DNA of 64,000 nucleotides from Gammaproteobacteria bacterium (lineage in GTDB: Bacteria; Pseudomonadota; Gammaproteobacteria; Xanthomonadales; Wenzhouxiangellaceae), in NCBI GenBank assembly GCA_021772985.1, contig JAJFKX010000046.1, positions 62,001 to 126,000 on the forward strand. The letters are read 5' to 3'. The position numbers and the translations under genes are program-made. The notes beneath the pieces are model-generated. The model saw only the letters and a program-made list of their open reading frames with translations. It searched no databases and was not told where the DNA came from. Shown piece by piece: positions 34,191 to 43,196 of the stretch (the stretch's first letter is position 1; every line of letters starts with the position of its first letter).

Positions 34191-35321
34191 ATGCATGATG
34201 TTCGCAGTTGGCTGCGTCTGCTGAATACAAAAGAGGGTTCGGATTTATTCGTTACAGCTGATGCGGCTCCAACGGTAAAAATCCACGGCGAATATCAAGC
34301 TGTGGAGCCTGAGCCATTAAATGATGCACAAGCGCGGGAGCTGGTGCTGAGTGTGATGAATGATCATCAGCAAGAAGAGTTTTTACGAACCAATGAATGC
34401 CAGTTTGCGATTGCCCTGGATGATGTGGCTCGCTACCGTGTCAGTGCATTTGTTCAGCAATCCCGGGTTGGTATGGTTTGCAGGCGTATTGAAACACGCA
34501 TTCCAACGGTTCATGACTTGGATTTACCGGAGTCATTACTGGATCTGGCAGTTGCTAAACGTGGCATCGTGATTCTGGTTGGTGCCACCGGCACCGGCAA
34601 ATCAACCACACTGGCGTCGATGATCGGCCATCGGAACCAGACCATGTCAGGCCATATCATTAGTATCGAGGATCCCATCGAGTACGTGCATCGACATGCT
34701 AAAAGTATCGTTACCCAGCGCGAGGTGGGTGTTGATACTGAATCATTCGAGGTTGCGTTGCGCAACACGTTGCGCCAGGCGCCTGATGTGATCATGATCG
34801 GTGAGATTCGGACACGGGAAGCAATGGAGCATGCGCTGACATTTGCTGAAACCGGGCATTTGGTATTCAGTACCCTGCATGCCAATAATGCCAATCAGGC
34901 GTTGGATCGGATTTTGCACTTTTTCCCTGAAACATTGCGTGAGCAGGTGTTGTTGGATTTATCATTTAATTTGCGTGCCATGATTGCCCAGCAATTATTG
35001 CCGGCCAAGGACCGTGATCGTCGGCGTGTTGCATTGGAAATCATGCTGAATACCCCACTGGTCCAGGAAAAGATACGCAATGGTCAAATTCCTGAATTGA
35101 AAAACATCATGCGAGATTCAACCCATCATGGCATGATGACTTTTGATCAATCGCTGGTAAAACTTTATTTAGATGGCAAAGTCGAGATGGATCAGGCGTT
35201 GCGTCACGCAGACTCCGCCAATGAAGTTCGTTTAGCCGTAAAACTGGCGCAGGGTGGTGACGTTCGCAGTCTGGCCGGGGGCTTAAGTTCGGTAGGGCTA
35301 ATCGAGCGGGAAAGAAACTAG
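34191..35321 (+). CDS. pilU: Twitching motility ATPase PilU
   Basis: 376 residues from the ATG at 34191, chosen because AAGGAG lies 7 nt before it; an ATG two codons earlier is only 1 nt from that site. Blocks: GSDLFVTADAAPTVKIHGEY at the N-terminus, Walker A GATGTGKST (131-139), Walker B VIMIGEIRTREAMEHALTFAETGHLVFSTLHANNA, and IRNGQIPELKNIM. PilU is the accessory retraction ATPase that works with PilT under load. The longer, charged C-terminal tail distinguishes it from PilT. Confidence 0.94.
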   Translation: MHDVRSWLRLLNTKEGSDLFVTADAAPTVKIHGEYQAVEPEPLNDAQARELVLSVMNDHQQEEFLRTNECQFAIALDDVARYRVSAFVQQSRVGMVCRRIETRIPTVHDLDLPESLLDLAVAKRGIVILVGATGTGKSTTLASMIGHRNQTMSGHIISIEDPIEYVHRHAKSIVTQREVGVDTESFEVALRNTLRQAPDVIMIGEIRTREAMEHALTFAETGHLVFSTLHANNANQALDRILHFFPETLREQVLLDLSFNLRAMIAQQLLPAKDRDRRRVALEIMLNTPLVQEKIRNGQIPELKNIMRDSTHHGMMTFDQSLVKLYLDGKVEMDQALRHADSANEVRLAVKLAQGGDVRSLAGGLSSVGLIERERN

Positions 35322-35436
35322 TCAGCCGGGCTCCAGGTTAACTGCCATTTAACGTATCAGGAGCTATTATCCCTGAGTACTTTGGGTCATTGCCCATCCA
35401 AAGCACTGCGATGATTACGGTTAACTGAGCACAATT

Positions 35437-35474
35437 AAGCCCAAGCGCGATAGTTTATCTGCTTGGGCTTTTTT
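35437..35474 (+). terminator. Rho-independent terminator after pilTU
   Basis: AAGCCCAAGC (35437-35446) pairs perfectly with GCTTGGGCTT (35461-35470) around a 14-nt loop and runs into TTTT. It closes the pilT-pilU transcript about 115 bp after the pilU stop, before the two-component genes. Confidence 0.88.
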
Positions 35475-35525
35475 CTAATGTGTATTGTATTTTGAATTCG
35501 TCTACTTTCGTTGAGAGAACAATAA

Positions 35526-36221
35526 ATGCGCGTATTAATTATTGAAGATAATCCAGATATTGCTGCCAATCTAGGTGATTTTTTGGATGACCGGGGGCAT
35601 ACGGTGGATTTTGCAGCTGATGGGACAACAGGATTGAACTTGGCGTTGAAACATGAGTACGATGCAATTGTGCTTGATCTGTCATTGCCGGGGCTGGATG
35701 GTCTGGAAGTGTGCAGTCGTTTGCGTGACGAAGCCCATAAGCACTTACCGATACTGATGTTGACTGCCCGTGATCAACTGGAGGATAAGCTGGAAGGTTT
35801 TCGCCGAGGCGCGGATGATTATCTGGTTAAACCATTTGAACTTCAGGAAGTGGAAGCCCGGCTGGAAGTGATTACACGGCGAGCTAATCCAAGTTTACAG
35901 ACCAGGCAGTTGACTATCGGTGATCTGCACTATGATCTGGATACTTTAATAGTTGCCCGCGACAATGATCACATCGATTTGAACCCGATAGGATTGAAAA
36001 TTCTGGAATGCCTGATGCGGGCTTCTCCAAGAGTGGTAACCCGAGCGGAAATTGAAGCGCATGTCTGGGGTGATGAATTACCCGATAGTGACAGCCTACG
36101 AGTTCATATCCACAGTCTCCGGGCAGCTATCGATAAGCCATATCCAAGTGCATTAATCCAGACTCGCCATGGCATAGGTTATCGCATGGTGGACCTTCAC
36201 GCGACGGACGAACCTGAATAA
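35526..36221 (+). CDS. OmpR-family response regulator
   Basis: 231 residues. Receiver domain 1-118 with acidic pocket Glu7/Asp8, phosphorylation site Asp51 in VLDLSLPGLDG, switch Thr in LMLTARD and Lys in YLVKPFE. A winged-helix DNA-binding domain follows (about 128-224) with VVTRAEIEAHVWGDELPDSDSLRVHIHSLR and the RHGIGYRM wing. Asp51 phosphorylation by the neighbouring kinase should drive dimerisation and promoter binding. It is 27 bp upstream of the kinase gene. The regulated pathway is not evident; its closest resemblance is to the PhoP/QseB group. Confidence 0.92.
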   Translation: MRVLIIEDNPDIAANLGDFLDDRGHTVDFAADGTTGLNLALKHEYDAIVLDLSLPGLDGLEVCSRLRDEAHKHLPILMLTARDQLEDKLEGFRRGADDYLVKPFELQEVEARLEVITRRANPSLQTRQLTIGDLHYDLDTLIVARDNDHIDLNPIGLKILECLMRASPRVVTRAEIEAHVWGDELPDSDSLRVHIHSLRAAIDKPYPSALIQTRHGIGYRMVDLHATDEPE

Positions 36222-36248
36222 CCAATATAAGCCAGTTTAATCCTGCGA

Positions 36249-37541
36249 ATGCAATACAGGCGGCGCCTACGCAGTCGAATCGTATTTTCATTCATGCTGT
36301 TTGGCACAATATTAAGTGTGCTGTTCGCAGCCAGTGCATTGGCATTACAGGAATACATTACTGATCAATTGATTTCGCGTACCTTGCGTGACGAATTGAA
36401 TCAATATGTAGTGCAACTACGCGCTAATCCTACCCAGGTAGAACCATTTTATTCGCGTATCCAGGGTTATGTAACCAGACCAAACCAGGCGGATATTGTC
36501 CCGGAGGCATTTCGTGAACTGACCACCGGTGTGCATAAGGTTGACAGCGCGACTGGGATGTACCGGGCGGCAATTCGTAAAGATGAAGATTATTGGGTTT
36601 TTCTTACCTATGATGTTACTGCCAACCGCTCGATTACCAATCGTCTGATAGCCGCTCTGGTTGGGACTGTTTTGGCATTTTCGGTGCTGTCTTTAGCATT
36701 CGGTTTTTGGTCAGCTGGACGGGTAATGCAGCCGGTGCGGGATTTGGCTGAACGTGTCCGCCGACTTATCGCAACCAGTAAGCCGGAGACACTGTCCGGT
36801 TACTTTGCTGATGATGAAGTGGGCCAGTTAGCCGAAGCACTGGATACATATGCTGCCCAGTTACGTGAGCGGGTTGAACGTGATCATGCATTTAATGCTG
36901 ATGTTTCACATGAGCTGCGGACACCGTTAACAGTGATAACAGGCGCCACTGAATTGTTGCTTAACATGCAGGGGTTGCCGGCAAAGGCACAGGAGCGATT
37001 GTTTAGAATTGCCCGGGCTGCAAGGCAATCCACAGATATCACTACTGCGCTGTTGCATTTGGCCAGGGCAGAACGCGGAGTAACTGAAGACAGTAATGCC
37101 CGTGATTTATCATCGATTGTGGCCAATGTCATTGAGCTGTATGAACCACTGATCGGTGACAAAGATTTAACTATCGAAGGCGATTTGGAAAACCGCGTTA
37201 ATGTGATTGCACCGGAATCGGTTATCGCAGTTACAGTGGGCAATCTTTTGGGTAATGCAATTCGCTACTCACCGTCCGGCGTGATTCGGGTTAATGTGCG
37301 TCCAGGTGCGATCATAATACAAGATCAAGGACCGGGAATTGATGAGCAAGACCTGCCGCGTATCTTTGATCGGCACTACCGGGGCAAGGAAAGTGGGGGC
37401 AAAGGTGCGGGCCTGGGTTTGGCGATAGTTAAGCGCTTATGTGAATTGTATGGATGGCAGGTACGATTTCAAAATGCACGGGAAGGCGGGTTGCGGGCAG
37501 AAATTTGGTTTTATGGTCGACCCGATAAAGATAATATTTAA
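36249..37541 (+). CDS. Sensor histidine kinase
   Basis: 430 residues. Membrane segments at about 10-33 and 130-155 enclose a periplasmic sensor of roughly 95 residues. HAMP-like linker (AGRVMQPVRDLAERVRRL), dimerisation domain with the phosphorylated His in FNADVSHELRTPLTVI, and ATPase domain with the N box NLLGNAIRYSP, G1 DQGPGID, and G2 GKGAGLGLAIVKRL. It is the partner of the response regulator just upstream. The small sensor domain gives no ligand clue. There is no clear Shine-Dalgarno sequence before the ATG. Confidence 0.92.
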   Translation: MQYRRRLRSRIVFSFMLFGTILSVLFAASALALQEYITDQLISRTLRDELNQYVVQLRANPTQVEPFYSRIQGYVTRPNQADIVPEAFRELTTGVHKVDSATGMYRAAIRKDEDYWVFLTYDVTANRSITNRLIAALVGTVLAFSVLSLAFGFWSAGRVMQPVRDLAERVRRLIATSKPETLSGYFADDEVGQLAEALDTYAAQLRERVERDHAFNADVSHELRTPLTVITGATELLLNMQGLPAKAQERLFRIARAARQSTDITTALLHLARAERGVTEDSNARDLSSIVANVIELYEPLIGDKDLTIEGDLENRVNVIAPESVIAVTVGNLLGNAIRYSPSGVIRVNVRPGAIIIQDQGPGIDEQDLPRIFDRHYRGKESGGKGAGLGLAIVKRLCELYGWQVRFQNAREGGLRAEIWFYGRPDKDNI

Positions 37542-37624
37542 CCGCACCCTTTAATTAATGACTCGCTTAACCGACCTGAGCATGGCAGAATTATGTCTAG
37601 CACAGGAGAAGTATTTAACAGGTT

Positions 37625-37957
37625 ATGTCTATAGTTCGTTGCCCAAGTTGCAGCCATCGTATATCTAGTCTGGCTACAGAGTGTCCTAACTGTGGGTATA
37701 GTAAAACCAATACCCAGATTGATCCGGAAACCATCGCGCTTAGGCATTTACGCGGCTTGCGTTATCGAGCACGGATGGCGACATATTTTGCGATGTTAAT
37801 CACCATGGTAGGTTTTTTGATGTGGTGGTTTCAAAACGGCGGGTTTAATCAGTTGCCCGGTAAGGCCTCACAACTGCTGATTGCTATTGGTGTGGTTGGT
37901 TATCTGGCCGCTAGAATCTGGTTGTTTAAAGTCAGCAGTCAGTTAAAAAAAACCTGA
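37625..37957 (+). CDS. Zinc-ribbon membrane protein
   Basis: 110 residues. Two CxxC pairs (CPSCSHRISSLATECPNCG, about 6-23) form a zinc ribbon, followed by a charged helix and two membrane segments (about 52-70 and 85-100). Such short ribbon-plus-membrane proteins are common and functionally uncharacterised. It may be expressed separately from the kinase gene, which ends 83 bp upstream. It is followed by the cruciform repeat element. Confidence 0.75.
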   Translation: MSIVRCPSCSHRISSLATECPNCGYSKTNTQIDPETIALRHLRGLRYRARMATYFAMLITMVGFLMWWFQNGGFNQLPGKASQLLIAIGVVGYLAARIWLFKVSSQLKKT

Positions 37958-37967
37958 TGCAATACAA

Positions 37968-38265
37968 TTAAACCGGCAGCTAATACTCCTTCAATGTGAT
38001 AATGGCGGGTTCAGTGGGTTTGTCAGTGTTCGTGGCAAGGCGCGATTGGCCGGTAATGGTTAGGCCCTTGCCAACAATCGCAACGCAGTCCACGGGTGCT
38101 GACAAATCCACCCCAAGGGCGTTACTGTGCTGTTCCGCCACGGTGTTACAGCCCTTGATAATGGCTGGTCATCGTCTGCGGGCTGTGCCTGGTGGCGAAA
38201 CAGCACAGCAACGCTGAACCCGTCATTATCACATTGAAGGAGTACTAGTTTGCTGCCGGTTAAAA
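37968..38265. repeat. Cruciform element with long terminal inverted repeats (MITE-like)
   Basis: The ends are inverted copies: AACCGGCAGC at 37971-37980 and GCTGCCGGTT at 38252-38261, continuing inward to a 30-bp block at 37985-38014 that matches 38215-38244 (inverted) with a single mismatch. TTAA flanks both ends. The interior folds into two further arms: TTTGTCAG (38019-38026) with CTGACAAA (38099-38106), and CTGTGCTGTT (38125-38134) with AACAGCACAG (38199-38208), each with nested hairpins. No ORF is inside. The structure suits a non-autonomous transposable element or a structured RNA. It fills the gap between two convergent genes and may also stop transcription. Confidence 0.75.
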
Positions 38266-38275
38266 TCGATCGGTA

Positions 38276-38794
38276 TTATTTTATTCGTTTGACCTGAATG
38301 CGTTTGTTAATGCCGTCCAGGGTGAGATACCAGGAACCAAATAAGCCGGGTTCGATAACAACTTCTGGGTTTTCACGAGGGCGTACGCCGAGTATGCCAT
38401 TTTGGACTTGTCTCCAGGTCATACCGTTTTCCAGCTCGAATTTAGTATCATCATTCCAACCAACGAACCTGCCCTTGATACGTGATTCGATCGGAACCGC
38501 CTCTCCACGATAGTCCTGAAACCCGATTCGTTCGGGGTTGAAGCCACTGGGGAACTGTTGCTGTTGTTGCAAACTTGCGGTCATGATCACGCCTTCTTCA
38601 GCGCCGAGGGAATGGCTGCGAATCCAGTTATTTAATTCCGTCAATTCCTCAATAGATAACTTTTCCAAGCCACTATTGCGAAATTCCTCGAAGGTCATGC
38701 GCTCTTCGAGAGATGAAAACGGAGATTGCGCCAGACTGCTTGAGGCAATCAATAACAAAGACAAAATCAGTAGCGTTGATAGTACTCGTAACAC
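38276..38794 (-). CDS. Exported hypothetical protein
   Basis: 172 residues with a clear signal peptide (Leu/Ser-rich core ending SLAQ). The mature part has an acidic helical segment (about 30-60) with a FRNSGLEKLSIEELTELNNWI pattern, a Gln run (QQQQQ), then a beta-rich C-terminal domain: RFVGWNDDTKFELENGMTWRQV ... PGLFGSWYLTLDG. The last domain recalls small beta-barrel domains in secreted proteins of Xanthomonadales-like bacteria, but I cannot name a family. Periplasmic, function unknown. Confidence 0.65.
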   Translation of the reverse strand: MLRVLSTLLILSLLLIASSSLAQSPFSSLEERMTFEEFRNSGLEKLSIEELTELNNWIRSHSLGAEEGVIMTASLQQQQQFPSGFNPERIGFQDYRGEAVPIESRIKGRFVGWNDDTKFELENGMTWRQVQNGILGVRPRENPEVVIEPGLFGSWYLTLDGINKRIQVKRIK

Positions 38795-38931
38795 GAAATC
38801 ACCTGTATTGATAAAATTCTTGGTAGGTAAATTAGCACAATAAGTGCAAAAAAAATGCTATTTCACAACACATTTACTTCAGTAGTGTGCTTGCAGCTTG
38901 CGGGCAGTTCAAGCAGCGCCCTTTGGTCTTG

Positions 38932-40113
38932 TTATTCTAAGTCCTGTTTATAGCGGACATAAGGAATCCGTCCGTATATCGAATCCAAATCACCACCGAT
39001 AGCCGGGTTATTTTCGTTAAGATTAGTATCCAGTAGATTTGTTGCACCTACGCTGAATGATCCCCGCCATGGAGTACGCCAGGTAAAATGCACATTGAAA
39101 GTGGTCAAATCATTGCCATTACTGATGCCCGGTAACACCGGCGTTTCCTGGTAAATACTTTCTACTCCCCCACTGAACGAGCCTCGGCTCCAATCAAGTT
39201 GCAGTTTGGCAATATCCAGGTCAGTTGGGCTGGCAATTGAATTGCCGGACAGGTTTGCCGTTGAAAAACCTTGCTGTGCAATAGGTGAGGATAATTGATA
39301 ATCAATGACTCGAGCCAAATCTGCATTCAGAGCGAGATCGCCCAGATTGCCGGCAGAGAGCTGTAAACTAACACCAAGTTGGATGCCGGTTGCGCCATAG
39401 TCATTCAAAAACTGGTAGCCGCCAGCCACATTCGGCAGTGCGCTGTTGATCGCAGTTGCATCGAGTAACCAAGGTACGCTACTGACGTTTTGATCATCGC
39501 GAAACATTCCCAGCCGGGTATGCAGTCCTGCGACTGGAGACCAGTCAGCAACTGCTGATACTCGTTGTTGTTCAATGCTGGTGATGCGGCAGCCACTGGC
39601 GGTATATGAACTGTTGGTCAATTGCCCATTAGCACACCTGATCGTCGCCAACGGCGGGCTAACCTGGCCAGGTAATCCGCTCAATAGTGAAGATGTGGGC
39701 TGTTGTCGTAACTCCAGCTGCCAACCAAGCTGCAGGCCGGCATTTTGAAAAAAACTGTTATTCCCACCTGGTTGCCAAAACCCGGCTGCCAGTGTTTCCA
39801 GTTCCTGATAGCTATCCAGGGCAACGGGACTGGGCGGAGTAATGGATAAGGTTAGGGGTTGCAGGGGTAATTCACCAACACCTAAAATTTTGAACTGAGA
39901 ATCCTCGGCTTGATTATCAGCGGCGGTGTCGAAAGTTGTAATTGTGACATCAGGCATCCAGTCAAGTACTGACAGTTCCTGGGTTTGTGCAAGTGCATTG
40001 CCAGTGGTAAAAATCCCACAAAGTAACAGGCTAAATGAGTACATCAACAAGCCAGCAGCAAGCCTTAAAGGTTGCTGTTTCTTTGTTGAATTGATTAGCC
40101 TCGTTTGATTCAT
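38932..40113 (-). CDS. Outer-membrane beta-barrel protein with TonB-receptor-like C-terminus
   Basis: 393 residues: a signal peptide (ending ALAQ), a region of about 80 residues with Pro-rich segments, then a barrel-like body. The last 60 residues (FNVHFTWRTPWRGSFSVGATNLLD ... SIYGRIPYVRYKQDL) look like the end of TonB-dependent receptors, but the plug domain and most of the usual 22 strands are missing. It may be a shortened, receptor-derived porin or a decayed receptor that kept an intact frame. No partner genes are nearby. The substrate is unknown. Confidence 0.6.
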   Translation of the reverse strand: MNQTRLINSTKKQQPLRLAAGLLMYSFSLLLCGIFTTGNALAQTQELSVLDWMPDVTITTFDTAADNQAEDSQFKILGVGELPLQPLTLSITPPSPVALDSYQELETLAAGFWQPGGNNSFFQNAGLQLGWQLELRQQPTSSLLSGLPGQVSPPLATIRCANGQLTNSSYTASGCRITSIEQQRVSAVADWSPVAGLHTRLGMFRDDQNVSSVPWLLDATAINSALPNVAGGYQFLNDYGATGIQLGVSLQLSAGNLGDLALNADLARVIDYQLSSPIAQQGFSTANLSGNSIASPTDLDIAKLQLDWSRGSFSGGVESIYQETPVLPGISNGNDLTTFNVHFTWRTPWRGSFSVGATNLLDTNLNENNPAIGGDLDSIYGRIPYVRYKQDLE

Positions 40114-40308
40114 GATGCCGCAGATAAAAATCTTACTAGTGTTCGAACGTAAATGCTGCCAGAAGTTCTGCCTTAAATCCAGTTATTTAGCGTTAAAATG
40201 CACCTTTGATGATCTCCAAGGACAAGTATTTGCTAAGCTGGCACTGAAAGCTTTGGTTTTCATCAAGTTTTGCAGATTTAACTGGACCTTAATAATCAGA
40301 CCGGACAA

Positions 40309-40869
40309 ATGACATTAACTTACTCCCCACTTTGCGATAAAGACCTAACAGCACCGGATTTCTCCCTTCCGGATCCGGATGGAAAACCCTGGACCAGGGA
40401 TCAGTGCAGTGGCAGCGCTGGCTTGCTGGTCATGTTCATCTGCAATCATTGCCCGTACGTACAGGCAATCCGGATCAAGCTGGTTCGCGATGCACATGCC
40501 TTAATGGAATTAGGCGTTGGTATTGCAGCAATCAGCTCCAATGATGTTAACGCCTATCCACAGGATTCACCTGAGTATATGCGTTTGCAGGCTGAACAGG
40601 ATGGCTATCGATTTCCTTATCTATACGATGCCGATCAATCTGTGGCCAAAGCTTATGGTGCTGTCTGTACGCCGGATTTCTTTGGATACAATGCAGATCT
40701 GGCCTTACGTTATCGAGGGCGCCTCGATGCAAGCGGCATGCAGGATAGTGATGTTGAACACCCAAGGGAATTATTTTCTGCAATGCGACTGATAGCTGCA
40801 ACAGGCGACGGACCTGAGGAGCAGATACCCTCAATGGGTTGTTCCATCAAGTGGCATCAATTGACATAA
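40309..40869 (+). CDS. Thioredoxin-like (AhpC/TSA-type) protein
   Basis: 186 residues. The fold begins APDFSLPDPDGKPWTRDQ, and the active-site-like motif is CNHCPYVQAI, an unusual CxxC followed by CPY, which defines a subgroup of small thioredoxin-family proteins. Later blocks are AISSNDVNAYPQDSPEYM, PYLYDADQSVAKAYGAVCTPDFFGY and GCSIKWH at the C-terminus. These proteins are cytosolic and probably reduce peroxides or disulfides, but the substrate is unknown. GGA precedes the ATG at short spacing. A longer upstream frame (40112-40312) is not supported. Confidence 0.85.
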   Translation: MTLTYSPLCDKDLTAPDFSLPDPDGKPWTRDQCSGSAGLLVMFICNHCPYVQAIRIKLVRDAHALMELGVGIAAISSNDVNAYPQDSPEYMRLQAEQDGYRFPYLYDADQSVAKAYGAVCTPDFFGYNADLALRYRGRLDASGMQDSDVEHPRELFSAMRLIAATGDGPEEQIPSMGCSIKWHQLT

Positions 40870-40913
40870 CAGGTAAGATAAGCGCGGCCATATTCCATAT
40901 CCTGGAGAATTGA

Positions 40914-42527
40914 ATGACTACAAGAATGCTATTACTACTGCTGATGCTGGTGGGAGGCGCCGGATTTGCACAGCAAGATAATACCGCGCAACAGGAATCA
41001 ATTGATGCACGTATCAACGGCGCTGTGGAACCGGCGGCAAAAGTAATTTCCGGTTTGGTATTCACCCCGATTGGTTGTTATGGGGAATCCAATCCAGAGA
41101 CCCGGGAGCAAGCAGCTAACGATCCTTATGCTGATCGTTGTGCCCAACAAGGCAAGAACCCTATCCCATTTATTGTAGTCTGGCTGATTTTTGCAGCTGC
41201 ACTGTTTACGTTATTTTTCCGTTTTATCAATATCCGTGGCGTGCGCCATGCAATGGAGCTGGTACGCGGTAAATTTTATGATCCCAGCGCACCAGGTGAA
41301 GTTACTCATTTCCAGGCATTATCAACGGCGTTATCCGGTACGGTTGGTCTGGGTAATATCGCCGGTGTGGCAGTTGCAGTAAGCATTGGTGGTCCGGGGG
41401 CAACTTTCTGGATGGTACTGGCTGGTTTTTTGGGGATGTCTTCGAAGTTTGTTGAATGCACCTTGGGTGTTAAATATCGCAATATCAATGCGGATGGTAC
41501 TGTGTCCGGTGGTCCGATGTATTACTTGTCCAAAGGATTGGCGGAACGTGGCCCTGGCTTGGCGATGTTAGGCAAAGTGCTGGCAGTAATGTTTGCGATT
41601 TTGTGTATTGGGGGCTCAATCGGCGGTGGCAATATATTCCAGGCCAACCAATCATTCACCCAATTGGTCAATATTACCGGCGGTGACAGTAGCTGGCTGG
41701 CTGATAAGGGCTGGCTATATGGCATGGTTGTCGCATTTCTGGTTGGGCTGGTGATTATTGGCGGCATCAAGGGCATTGCCCGGGTGACCTCTAAAATTGT
41801 GCCATTCATGGGTATCATCTACGTGATTGCCGGTTTGGTGATTATTATGGTGAACTATTCAGCCATCCCTTCAGCTTTCGGCTCTATTATTTCAGGAGCA
41901 TTCAGTCCGGAAGGGGTAACGGGTGGCTTTGTCGGTGTGTTGATTCAGGGTTTTCGCAGGGCGGCATTTTCCAATGAAGCGGGTGTCGGCTCTGCAGCAA
42001 TTGCACATTCTGCGGTCAAAACCCGTGAACCAATTACCGAAGGACTGGTTGCTTTATATGAGCCATTTGTGGATACCGTGGTTGTCTGTACAATTACTGC
42101 ATTGGTGATCATTATCACCGGCAGTTACGATTCTTCCGGTACTATTGGTGGTGTTGAACTTACCTCTGCAGCTTTTGGTTCTTCAATTTCCTGGTTTCCA
42201 TGGGTGCTGACGCTGGCCGTATTATTGTTTGCATTTTCGACCCTGATTTCCTGGTCATATTATGGTTTGAAGGCATGGACCTATCTGTTTGGTGAATCCA
42301 GACTGATGGATCTTATGTATAAGAGTATTTTCCTGATCTTTATCATTATCGGCTCCACTATGCAGCTTGGCGCGGTAGTGGATTTTTCAGATGCAATGAT
42401 TCTGGCAATGGCGTTCCCAAATATCGTGGGCCTGTATTTCTTATTACCGGTTGTGCAGCGTGAGTTGAACAGTTATTGGAAACGGTATAAAAGCGGCCAG
42501 TTAGTACAAGCCAAAGATATTGCTTAA
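40914..42527 (+). CDS. Alanine/glycine:cation symporter (AGCS family)
   Basis: 537 residues with about ten membrane segments. The AGCS signature is clear: [37 protein letters not shown], then [11 protein letters not shown], and the late block [46 protein letters not shown]. An N-terminal extension of about 80 residues with a signal-like hydrophobic start and two Cys residues (CYGESN, CAQQG) precedes the first canonical helix and is longer than usual. It imports alanine or glycine with Na+ or H+. GGAGA lies before the ATG. Confidence 0.9.
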   Translation: MTTRMLLLLLMLVGGAGFAQQDNTAQQESIDARINGAVEPAAKVISGLVFTPIGCYGESNPETREQAANDPYADRCAQQGKNPIPFIVVWLIFAAALFTLFFRFINIRGVRHAMELVRGKFYDPSAPGEVTHFQALSTALSGTVGLGNIAGVAVAVSIGGPGATFWMVLAGFLGMSSKFVECTLGVKYRNINADGTVSGGPMYYLSKGLAERGPGLAMLGKVLAVMFAILCIGGSIGGGNIFQANQSFTQLVNITGGDSSWLADKGWLYGMVVAFLVGLVIIGGIKGIARVTSKIVPFMGIIYVIAGLVIIMVNYSAIPSAFGSIISGAFSPEGVTGGFVGVLIQGFRRAAFSNEAGVGSAAIAHSAVKTREPITEGLVALYEPFVDTVVVCTITALVIIITGSYDSSGTIGGVELTSAAFGSSISWFPWVLTLAVLLFAFSTLISWSYYGLKAWTYLFGESRLMDLMYKSIFLIFIIIGSTMQLGAVVDFSDAMILAMAFPNIVGLYFLLPVVQRELNSYWKRYKSGQLVQAKDIA

Positions 42528-42568
42528 CCAGAAGGCTGCAAGCAAATAAGCGGCTTTATTGTTTTTGA

Positions 42569-43177
42569 CTATGGATACAACCGCTGGCACTGCCAGTGGT
42601 AAGCCTGGTTTATTGACCAGCGAAACCGGTCGTGTAAACGATATTCACGGCCATACCAGAATTCGACCATCGTGGGTTTCACCCGAAACCCTGACCAATG
42701 TGCAGGGCGCGGTACCGGTTGGTCCAGGAACTGCTGTTGATAATCAGTGATGGCTTGTTCAAACTCTTCACGGCTGGACAAAGGTTTGGATTGCTGCGAG
42801 GCCCAGGCGCCGATCTGGCTATCACGTGGACGATTGGAAAAATAAGCATCAGCTTCATTATCAGATACTTGTTCAACCACGCCTTCCACCAACACTTGCT
42901 GTTCAATTTCGAGCCATAGAAAGGTCAGTGCAGCAACAGGGTGCTGTTGCAGATGGCGTCCTTTATTGCTGTGTAAATTGGTATAAAAAACGAAGCCACG
43001 TTGATCGAGCTGCTTGAGCAACACGGTGCGCGCTGAAACCCGGTCAGCCTCATGGGTTGCCAAAGTCATTGCAGTAGGTTCAATGATTCCGGCTTTTTTA
43101 GCGGCCTGAAGGCCTTCACGGAAAGTTTCCACGATCTTATCGGAGATTACAGGAAGGCTGGTAGTCATGGTCAGCAT
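42569..43177 (-). CDS. pdxH: Pyridoxamine 5'-phosphate oxidase
   Basis: 202 residues. FMN-binding and substrate blocks are in place: EPTAMTLATHEADRVSARTVLLKQLDQRGFVFYTN, NKGRHLQQHPVAALTFLW, the NRPRDSQIGAWASQQS loop and the end VEFWYGREYRLHDRFRW, WQCQRLYP. The enzyme makes pyridoxal phosphate from pyridoxine or pyridoxamine phosphate with O2 in the cytosol. The start is either ATG 43177 or ATG 43168; neither has a good ribosome site. It follows the SDR gene 19 bp away on the opposite side of its start, in the minus-strand order exosortase, SDR, pdxH. Confidence 0.94.
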   Translation of the reverse strand: MLTMTTSLPVISDKIVETFREGLQAAKKAGIIEPTAMTLATHEADRVSARTVLLKQLDQRGFVFYTNLHSNKGRHLQQHPVAALTFLWLEIEQQVLVEGVVEQVSDNEADAYFSNRPRDSQIGAWASQQSKPLSSREEFEQAITDYQQQFLDQPVPRPAHWSGFRVKPTMVEFWYGREYRLHDRFRWSINQAYHWQCQRLYP

Positions 43178-43196
43178 ATTATCAGTTACAGAATTG

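Noticed and set aside
40112-40312. 66-codon plus-strand frame before the thioredoxin-like gene
   Set aside because: Its composition is not gene-like and there is no ribosome site or recognisable domain; it is probably promoter DNA.
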